Shown here: positions 57,008 to 64,000 of the stretch, piece by piece
How positions within the stretch are numbered: the first letter of the stretch is position 1
Layout of the letters: every line of letters starts with the position of its first letter
DNA from: Meandrina meandrites
Lineage: Eukaryota > Cnidaria > Anthozoa > Scleractinia > Meandrinidae
Reading direction: 5' to 3'
NCBI GenBank assembly: GCA_963693305.1
Contig: OY855914.1
Coordinates: 8,958,903-9,022,902, forward strand
Length of the DNA stretch: 64,000 bases
Program-made: the position numbers and the translations under genes
The notes under the pieces: model-generated
Told to the model about the DNA's origin: nothing
Seen by the model: only the letters and a program-made list of their open reading frames with translations
The model's database searches: none

Positions 57008-57620
57008 CTGTTGGCTTGCTATTAAAAGACCTTCTAGAAGATTCTCGGTACCTCCTTGCTGTGTAAGCGAGTGCTGTCCAACAGTACTTTGCAGCGTATA
57101 ACGGAGACCATAACTGTTTTGTGAAGCAAATAGGTCATAGTACATTTGCCCAAAAAGGTGTTCAGTATCTGTGAATCTCAGTCCTGCATGAATATGGGAT
57201 ACTGTATAGCAAAAAAGATCTCGCGTAACACCGTATTGGTGAAAAATAAGAAATGGAACCTCTATATTTTTGGACACCGTGTCAAGAATACCGGCGTCAT
57301 GAGCTAAAATCTTGTGGTCATTGCAGCAACGATAGACTCGAGTGACTAAGACGACTTGGGCCTGTAACCAAAACAAAATCTTAGGCTGATCATAGTACGT
57401 TTGCCAATCCTTTCACCTGACTGCCTTAAGTAATGTACGAGGCTTGTCTCAGGTAGGACAATCTAAGTTGATTTCAAGTTGGGTTAAGGGATCCCAGATG
57501 AAAATATCAGGAGTGTCATGTAAACCATCTTGAGGTGTACCAAAGAAAGACGCATGAACTCTGTAGGGAAAGTTTCGTGGATTCTTCATCCATGCTTCTA
57601 GTACGCGTCCGATAAATTAT
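57008..57620 (-). pseudogene. Transposase-associated fragment, N-terminal
   Basis: On the minus strand the frame runs from about 57600: RVHASFFGTPQDG, DIFIWDPLTQLEINL, a Cys-Pro followed by a stop where CP-x-C would be expected, AVR-stop-KDW where Trp would fit, then VTRVYRCCNDHKILAHD, VPFLIFHQYGVTRDLFC and on to the (TTAG)n tract. Both stops are TGA, one base from Cys or Trp codons, as expected from C-to-T or G-to-A decay. The order WDP, CP-C, W-D, V-LVTRVY-C-HK-LAHD is what I remember from large transposase-like proteins of cnidarians with an N-terminal DUF6729-like zinc-ribbon domain. Confidence 0.5.
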
Positions 57621-57739
57621 TTTCTTATACCCGATAATCTAACTGATGTTGAAATCTGGGACAAAAGAATTAATAAGAAAAGTGATACGGCTGTCTTTAA
57701 TGAAAATACTGTGAACATGGTTCCATTACTGTTTATCAT

Positions 57740-57805
57740 GACAGATTGATTAAAGTATTTAGTAGACAAAATTATGTACCAAAATTATTTACACCTTATG
57801 CACGT
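57740..57805 (-). repeat. Third copy of transposase-linked repeat
   Basis: GTACCAAAATTATTTACACCTTA at about 57776, as at 8150 and 28210. It lies 5' (minus sense) of the transposase remnant. Confidence 0.5.
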
Positions 57806-58555
57806 ATGCACGTGCGTACCTACAGAAATCTAAAAAAATACATGTTTGGCGAAATGCGTCTTTTAAAATTAAATCGGCTGGTTTTATAGAGTTTTTCTCA
57901 TAACGTTGCCGCAATTTTATGACATTATTTATTATTTAAAACGCTATTCAGTTCAATACGGAAGTTCAAAACCCAGTCATCACTATATGCAAATAACAAA
58001 ATGAATTAAACAAAAGCAAATTAGATCGAAATCTACCAATCGCAGCACAGGAAATCGTGGAAAATAGCATCTCCGAGCCCCTAAAATTAAAAATTTCCTC
58101 AAAATTTCCGTAGCGTCTCGTTCCTTCTGCGCTCGCTTAAATTGGTCTTTCTTGCATACTCCACGAAAAATGCACGCTACGCCCCTGCCTTACCTTGTCC
58201 GTGTAATACCCAATGCATTGCTGCATTCTCCTTCTCATTTCAATAAATCGCCGCAGTAACTGGCAACAGAACACCATCATTTGTTTGCGCCATATTCAGT
58301 CCAGTCGGTGCTCACTGCGGTGTGTTCCTGCTTCCCGCCAATTTTGCTTAGTATATGTACCTAGTAACCGAGAGTGAATTCATAACTCATACCCTTACTC
58401 CAGTTCAACTACAGCCCGCAATCATTGGAAATAGCGGATTAAAAAAATCATTGACGACATGGGTGCAGAGACAATATCACGTGATAATTTCCTCTTATGT
58501 GTTTTTATTTCAATTTTATTTGTCCTCCCATTAACAGAGTTTTTGTAAAACTTAA
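57806..58555. other. No gene recognised
   Basis: No supportable exon or element end. One E2F-like word TTCCCGCCAATTT lies at about 58336. Confidence 0.4.
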
Positions 58556-58682
58556 GGTAAAAGCTGTTAAAATTAAACTAAACGTTTTCGACCTGTTTGA
58601 TCATCATTAAAATGGATCATCACCACTCTGATGATGATCAAACAGATCGAAAACGTTTAGTCTAATTTTAACAGCTTTTACC
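58556..58682. repeat. Long palindrome with GATGA/GAAA motif
   Basis: GGTAAAAGCTGTTAAAATTA and AAACGTTTTCGA on the left pair with TCGAAAACGTTTAG and TAACAGCTTTTACC on the right, with arms of about 51 bp. Within the right arm CTGATGA (58628-58634), a stem GATC/GATC and GAAA (58649-58652) follow each other as in a hammerhead-like core with one extra base. Confidence 0.8.
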
Positions 58683-58914
58683 TTTCAAATTGGTCATGTT
58701 CCTTTGTTCCCCAAAATCCCTTGGAGACCCTCCGTACAAATGCGGATAACTTTGTTCTGTGGTAACAATGTTTCGTATCAGAACCATTGCAATGTTTTAG
58801 ATCCGTTAAGATACAGGAAACCACTCCCCCTCCCCCGTCATTATGTGAACCTCAAGTTTTGATCGCATATGCATGACTTGATACGTAGCACTTTGCGGTT
58901 AGTGCTCGAACATA

Positions 58915-59009
58915 ACCAGGGACGATGCCCCGTGAATTTGTACACCGATCAAGGAAACGAATTCTACAACAAACACATGAAACGCTTGTTGGACGAGTAC
59001 ACTGATCAT
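58915..59009 (+). pseudogene. Retroviral-type integrase, core fragment
   Basis: The frame reads PVNLYTDQGNEFYNKHMKRL, the segment around the second catalytic Asp (TD-x-G-x-EF) of rve-type integrases. Such integrases occur in LTR elements, Mavericks/Polintons and Ginger transposons. It is cut at the left end of the 835-bp element beginning at 59010 and its sequel appears at 59966. Confidence 0.75.
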
Positions 59010-59844
59010 TAGTATATACACACTCAGTGATCTTGGCTATTCCAGCAATCTGATTGGTTCGCTATCTCGGGCTAATGCCGCATTATTCACTCGCTACCGA
59101 GTGGATAATGCATTATCCCATAAAACAAAACAAAATGGCCGGCGTAAACTCGCGTTTCGCTAGCGTTTCAGAATCAAAAATAGTGAAAATAAAAGATGAC
59201 AGCGAGCCAGAAAACATCAAGAAGGCAACGAACTCTGGCCTAAAAGTTTTTAAAGATAAGTGAAGAAGTCATGTTTTGCAAACAAGTGTTTTTCAGTTTG
59301 TTTATCGAGACAAAACTGTGATCAATTCGACCTATCGCTAAATAGGCAGCAATTAATCTTCACGACTACAATTTGTCTCATTACGAGTATTTTTGTAGAC
59401 TGGTTTGCCTGACAGAACGAATTTCTCACCGAAATCGAGGAAATAGAAAAAGAAGAATTGAAGTTTTATATCTCCGCGAGAAAACAAGACAGGTCATATT
59501 ACAACAAGGCAACACTCACCTCAATTGACAGGCACCTTCGCAACGAGCCAAACAACATCAAGCCTTTCTCGATAACTTCGAAAACTTTGTTTGATCAGTT
59601 ATCGATTTCCAAGCAGACTTTCGATTAAAGTTGCCGATTTGAACTGTGTAAAAGGACCATTTTGACGAGGATTTTATCGAAGATTGTGTATTTGCCATGT
59701 TAAAAGAATCTGTAAATAGTTTTGTACGTGTTTCACGCATGAATTGAGACGTCAAATTAGACGTCAATAAAATTGCCTTTCACAGGTTTTCTTTTGACAA
59801 TGTCTAGATTGTCTGTTTTGAGATCACTTCGTGTGTATATACTA
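59010..59844. mobile_element. 835-bp TIR element splitting integrase
   Basis: TAGTATATACACACTCAGTG at 59010 and its inverse ending GTGTGTATATACTA at 59844 form 23-bp terminal repeats with three mismatches. It carries a hairpin-rich leader (CATTATTCACTCG-CTAC-CGAGTGGATAATG near 59087-59113) and the short frame at 59133. It separates two consecutive parts of an integrase. The target duplication is not clear. Confidence 0.65.
59133..59263 (+). CDS. Crypton-like N-terminal ORF
   Basis: From the ATG at 59133 the frame reads MAGVNSRFASVSESKIVKIK, then a DSEP-N-KKAT segment and ends GLKVFKDK before TGA (59261-59263). RFA-VSE followed by N-KKAT and VF is the start of Crypton-derived tyrosine-recombinase proteins (ZMYM/QRICH/KCTD1-like) abundant in cnidarians, as I remember them. 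The recombinase domain is missing, so only the first 42 residues survive. An upstream in-frame ATG exists at 59054, but the conserved part begins at 59133. Confidence 0.45.
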
Positions 59845-59845
59845 A

Positions 59846-59956
59846 AACAATTATTCTTTTCAATCTCGGTGAATAGCGGCAGAATATTTACCTCGCCGCT
59901 ACGCGGCTCGGTAAATATTCTGCCACTATTCACCTCGATTTCAAAGAATAATTGTT
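59846..59956. repeat. Palindrome next to TIR element
   Basis: ACAATTATTCTTTTCAATCTCG and GGCAGAATATTTACC on the left pair with GGTAAATATTCTGCC and CGATTTCAAAGAATAATTGT on the right. The centre is TCGCCGCTACGCGGCTC. It lies between the 835-bp element and the resumed integrase. Confidence 0.85.
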
Positions 59957-59965
59957 AATTATTCT

Positions 59966-60251
59966 ATCGAAGGAGAGTCCAAAGCCTCCGTTTCAATCGC
60001 GCGCTGAACGAACTCACCTACAATTACATCACGGACCACAACACCCCAAAGACGCTTCACCCGAACTAGCGGACAGATACAACCAACGCATAAATTCAAG
60101 CATTCAAATGGCCCCCGCCGACGGGAACAACTACAATGCCGAGGTGGTTTGGGAAAGGTTGTCCAAACCCACAGTCCCGTTGAACCCTTACAGATTTCAA
60201 TCGGAGGACTTCGTGAAAACCATCAAGTTGCTGAGGAAGGAGAAGAAATGA
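59966..60251 (+). pseudogene. Retroviral-type integrase, C-terminal part
   Basis: Starts ESKAS, then in a second frame RFNRALNELTYNYITDHNTP, and from about 60055 in the first frame ELADRYNQRINSSIQMAPAD, EVVWERLSKP, to the stop at 60249-60251. The Glu/Arg-Phe-Asn-Arg segment (catalytic Glu helix) and the D-YN-SI-M-P segment are typical of rve integrases. The order suits the Maverick/Polinton or Ginger type. At least two frameshifts. The two fragments join smoothly once 59010-59960 is removed. Confidence 0.75.
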
Positions 60252-60954
60252 GGCGCGTTCGATTTCAAGAGTGGCAAGTGGGCGTGGACACGAGCCTGGC
60301 TAGACCTTCGATTTTGAAGAAATGAAAATTAATTTAAAAAGGCATCACATGCCATACCAAGGGTTACAGTATTAAAGGATTCTTAAAAAAATGGACAGAT
60401 CGTATACAGTATTTGATAAAGTATTTCACGTATTCAACAACTATTATCCGGCCCTCTTCAGTAATCAAGATTTGAAATCCCCTCTTACAAATGCTACATA
60501 GCTACATTTGGCACTGAGATTAGTGAAGAATTAAGGAAAAGCCAATTTTGAGGACCTAAAATACAAAACTTTTCCGGTCAAAAAAGATTTTTTTCCCGGC
60601 CGAGCATGCTCCTGGACCCCTCCTACCAAGGAGCGCCTCTGACGCGGGATTGTCAATCAGTCGAGCAATGATACATTAGGAACCCCTCTATGCCGAAAGG
60701 CTGGAAACGCCCCGGTATCTGTTAGGTATCAAAAGCGGCAAGTAGTGGGCGGGGTGAATTATTACACGCTAAAAGATTGGGTACGTCATAAGAAGCTAAG
60801 CAGTTCAGTATCGACTCAATCTTCTGAAAAGGAACCTGGTTTAATCTCGGTTATTGTATCTGAATTACAATAAAATAATCTGTAATATTGATGTCTCTCA
60901 GAATAAACAATCTTTGGCATAAAAATAAATCAGTGTAAAAATATACAAATATAT
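60252..60954. other. No gene recognised
   Basis: Downstream of the integrase remnant no exon or element end is visible. Confidence 0.4.
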
Positions 60955-61245
60955 ATACCTGATTTTATGAAAACGGGGTCAGCGTTATTTTCAGCGCTCT
61001 GTGCGAAATTCGCCGTAAACGTTTTTTTCTCGCCAGAAACTATCTCCAAAGTAGACGATATAAAAACTAAAGGAAATGTCATTTTTTTTTCTACTCTTCT
61101 CCTTTGACTTATTAACCCTTTCGCGCTGTTTAACATTTTTTTTTTCGTTTCTCGGCCCTCTTTTAAGCCTACTAAAGCCCCAAATGTACATTGACAAAGA
61201 GACCGGGGAGACTTTTCTTTGACCCCATTTTCATAAATCCACGTA
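60955..61245. mobile_element. MITE, copy 1
   Basis: Inverted ends TGATTTTATGAAAACGGGGTC and GACCCCATTTTCATAAATCC. The interior is the same as the copy at 61382 apart from poly-T length and single bases. Open frames through it on both strands are artefacts. TATAT words flank both copies. Confidence 0.8.
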
Positions 61246-61381
61246 TATCATAGCATAGTATGTTACATACTCCTAGAGAAAGCCTAGTTTTCAACCCAGA
61301 GGCTTTCAAAGTGATTGACAGTAACACGAGAGGCACACTTTGGGCTTTTCCGGTCATATTCGCCGTGAGCTATGCCATTAT

Positions 61382-61673
61382 ATACCTGATTTTATGAAAA
61401 CGGGGTCAGCGTTATTTTCAGCGCTCTGTGCGAAATTCGCCGTAAACGTTTTTTTCTCGCCAGAAACTATCTCCAAAGTAGACGATATAAAATCTAAAGG
61501 AAATGTCTTTTTTTTTTCTACTCTTCTCCTTTGACTTATTAACCCTTTCGCGCTGTTTAACATTTTTTTTTTTTCGTTTCTCGGCCCTCTTTTAAGCCTA
61601 CTAAAGCCCCAAATGTACATTGACAAAGAGACCGGGGAGACTTTTCTTTGACCCCATTTTCATAAATCCACGT
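61382..61673. mobile_element. MITE, copy 2
   Basis: Same element as at 60955, same orientation, about 427 bp downstream and over 95% identical by eye. Only the flanking and inter-copy sequence differs, so this is either two insertions or a tandem segment with about 135 bp of spacer. Confidence 0.8.
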
Positions 61674-61679
61674 ATATAT

Positions 61680-62259
61680 ATAAATATTAACAAAAGATTG
61701 ACAGTTTAAATTCTTAAAATAGAGGAATTGAATACAAACATTAGATGTTTCATTTTTTAGTTACTAATTATTGCTGTACCTACAAAATGTGTTCGATAAA
61801 AAACAACTTTCAAAAATATCATTTTTTTAGTCTACTGTAAACGTCCAATATTGACTATCAACTATAATTTATGTCGTCCAGACGACTTTTCTGTATTTGG
61901 TTCGTAATAAATTATTTGCTGTCAAATGATTCATAGATAGATAGACAGCACTATATATTTACAATAAATATCAATCTTCTAATCCAAACTACATTGCTAT
62001 TCTAAATAATTTACTATTCTGATATAATAATTTACAATTTACTTTTCTAAATCTAAAATTGTCAATTCATTTATTGTACACTGATATCGATTTCAAAGGG
62101 AAATTCATCAGTAAGGCCGTGAGGGGTAAAGGCAATGATCGCTCAGAAAGAAATTTTGACGAACAGCTAATGAACAGAGATTTCTGTGGACGACTGGAAG
62201 AGACCTGGAGCCCTTGAATTGAAGAAGACGTATTTGCCCAGGACGCTGCACTTCCAGCA
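61680..62259. other. No gene recognised
   Basis: AT-rich. If the death-domain transcript's last exon extends here it would be 3' UTR. An AATAAA-type word lies on the minus strand near 62070-62090 (TTTATTGT). Confidence 0.35.
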
Positions 62260-62267
62260 TTAATCCG
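62260..62267 (-). CDS. Candidate last coding bases, death-domain gene
   Basis: On the minus strand an acceptor TTTTATTTCAG at 62268 starts an exon CGGATTAATG. Spliced to the donor at 62906 in phase 1 it adds Ala-Asp and a TAA (62260-62262). This gives a natural end two residues after the death domain. Only the splice logic supports it. Confidence 0.35.
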
Positions 62268-62906
62268 CTGAAATAAAAACACAATTTTGTTGTGTAAGTA
62301 ACATACTAGACAAGCGGAATCTACGCCACATCAGGGGAACAGAAAGTGGTTTATTCTTTAAAGCATATTTTGGTTTTAAGGTGGCTGGTAATGGTTTCCA
62401 GCACTTTCCAGCTCTTACACTTTGACTGGATAGTACAATAAATTTTTATTAGTTGATGCTACAATAATGGTATCAAATAAATGCCCAATGATTGGTGAAT
62501 ATGTTCTGGTCATTTTCTTGACGTCACTGGTTACCATAGTAACAGGATAACCTGTTAAAAACACCCTTAATTTTAGCTTTAAGTGCTTATAACTCAAAAA
62601 CGAGCTCGGTGACCCCCATTTTTTATTGTTGAGTTATAATTAGCATGTAAAGATACAACTTTTTGAAACAATTTTCACTTGAGTATCGCAAGTCATTAGA
62701 TCATCACTAGCTACACCCATTGTATTTTGTCAGGATTGTAATAACAGTTAGCCGGTACACATTTTACACTCCTGGGTAGAGAGACGAGCTGTAAGAGTAA
62801 AGTGCTCTGCACATAAACACAATAAAGACTCCAGTCAGTGCATTAATGTGTTGAACATTAGTCACTGCACCTCCCAATTTAATATTGTAAAGAACACAAC
62901 AATTAC

Positions 62907-63182
62907 CATTAAAGTAGCAAAATTGTTCTGCCAGGTCTTGGCGCTGTACAAGTTTATGTCTTAATGCATCACACAAAGCCTGGTAAGTCGCGGCAGAACC
63001 TTGTTCTTGCTTCCAATGACATAACATGTGGAATCCCTTTTCACTCAGCTGGTCATGTAACCGATCGATTTCTTGTAGCTTTGGTTCCTTGACATGAAGG
63101 CGACGTCCAAGCTTGATCCATTTTTCGGCAATTTCAGCTCCCAATTCTTCTAATTCATCATCTGTGGGTGTCCCTTGTTTAA
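62907..63182 (-). CDS. Death-domain exon
   Basis: A 276-bp exon between TTTTTCTCTTTGCAG (minus sense, 63183) and ATG/GTAATT (62906), phase 1 on both sides. Residues read TPTDDELEELGAEIAEKWIK, GRRLHVKEPKLQEIDRL, then MLCHWKQEQGSAATYQALCD and end LVQRQDLAEQFCYFN. Paired Leu/Trp in the first helix and the LCHW, A-TY-AL-DALR end are the death-domain signature. Such domains mediate adaptor contacts in apoptosis and innate immune signalling, and cnidarians have many. A full-length single domain of about 85 residues fits one exon. Other exons of the gene lie beyond the right edge or are unrecognised. Without splicing the frame runs on 48 codons to a stop at 62764. Confidence 0.85.
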
Positions 63183-63704
63183 CTGCAAAGAGAAAAATTA
63201 TACATTGACAGTTTAAGGCATGCAAATACACGATGCAAAAAAGCTCCTCAGAGGAAAAGATCACTACAGAAATGGGAGTTAATTTCAACATATTAAAATG
63301 GCGCAGTACCAAAAGGTTAATGTTAATATAGTTTACAAATTTGTGTCATAACTGACAACGTCTTTGGCTGCAATGAATACGTGCCCCTTACAGTCAAAGG
63401 ACTTGATGTATAATACAAAAAATTAAACCAGCTGTAAGATGCTGTAATAAAAACGTGTGGTAGAAGAAGAAAACCCCAGAACCTAAGTCCTTTATGATGA
63501 ATGGGAGAGAGAGAGACTTTACAAGGAGAGAACAGAGCTAATGATAGAGGTACAGTAGAACCCAGACTCATCTCAAGAAGAACTCACTGTCAATTTGTTC
63601 ACGTATTTTGGGTGTAACGATCAAATTCTTTCTATAAAATGAATACAGATCAATTTCTGTGTTTGAAAAATAGATTATCACCGGAAATGTGTACTTTGCC
63701 AGTA

Positions 63705-64000
63705 CAGTGGAACCCCGTTAATACGGACACCAAGGGGACAGGCCAAATTGTCCGTATTAACGAGGTGTCCGTATTAAGCGGGGACTCAGAAAAAAAGTCA
63801 CGGATACATGTTTTCTCGACGCAAAGACGAATGCAAACGTTTTTACGGCAACAAAACGTTGTTTAATTACCGGGGCCCAGCCGAAGGCTGGCACCGGTCA
63901 TAAAAGAGGTATAAAAGCAACTTATTTTTAAGGAGACACCATAAAATATATTGCGTGTTTCCCTGTTTACACCATGGTGCTTACGTAAGAAACTGGTTGC
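63705..64000. mobile_element. TA-flanked element, left end only
   Basis: CAGTGGAACCCCGTTAATACG follows TA (63703-63704), and the inner words GACACC, TCCGTATTAACGAGGTGTCC and TCCGTATTAAGCGGGG repeat the end. This is the typical terminus of pogo/Tigger-type mariner MITEs. The other end is not seen before 64000. Confidence 0.6.

Noticed and set aside
60930..61626. Paired ORFs of 68-82 codons on the minus strand
   Set aside because: They lie entirely in two copies of a MITE with inverted ends and differ through poly-T length. Not protein-coding.

Overview
This is an AT-rich eukaryotic nuclear window, very probably from an anthozoan cnidarian and most likely a stony coral. The grounds are GT-AG introns with short exons, a death-domain exon, an animal M14 carboxypeptidase, tRNA-headed SINE copies of a kind common in coral genomes, Penelope-like and non-LTR retroelements, and many long palindromes and TIR elements. 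The species call is inference. There are no operons, Shine-Dalgarno sites, CRISPR arrays or rRNA genes. Host genes are sparse and fragmentary, and most of the window is nested mobile DNA.

Layout. 1-8.4 kb: a hAT-like TIR element (1189-2265), a decayed LINE (2375-3015), two long palindromes and the C-terminal part of a decayed DDE-type transposase (7330-8042, minus). 9.3-11.6 kb: three exons of a plus-strand zinc carboxypeptidase, with a tandem duplication across one splice acceptor and no visible middle exons. 13.6-30.6 kb: candidate exons of one spliced plus-strand unit with only a short ORF. Its introns are filled by nested TIR elements (14330-16823, 17486-20394, 20536-21215), a TA-flanked MITE, a TTAA-flanked MITE and two LINE 3' ends. 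30.4-35.2 kb: AT-rich, with E2F-like sites and no recognisable gene.

35.5-40 kb: a long element with inverted ends holding a 68-bp minisatellite and a 159-codon ORF, followed by a 33-bp minisatellite (40270-40821). 42-43.6 kb: two similar exon-like blocks on the minus strand. 44.7-45.5 kb: three tRNA-headed SINE copies in an inverted arrangement. 45540-49783: a TIR element with a 5-bp target duplication. It contains a Penelope-like retroelement with inverted ends, itself interrupted by a 104-bp perfect foldback with a 9-bp target duplication. 50078-50880: a longer relative of that foldback.

52252-54701: a TIR element enclosing a second TIR element (52622-54022) that carries an F-box-like ORF. 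Next to it (55.2-57.6 kb) is a decayed minus-strand transposase with a plus-strand RING-like ORF between its parts and a (TTAG)n expansion inside it. 58.9-60.25 kb: a decayed retroviral-type integrase interrupted by an 835-bp TIR element with a Crypton-like N-terminal ORF. 60.95-61.67 kb: two copies of one MITE. 62.3-63.2 kb: a minus-strand death-domain exon, with the left end of a TA-flanked element near the right edge. The retroelement and transposase genes are relics. The carboxypeptidase and death-domain exons are the clearest host genes.
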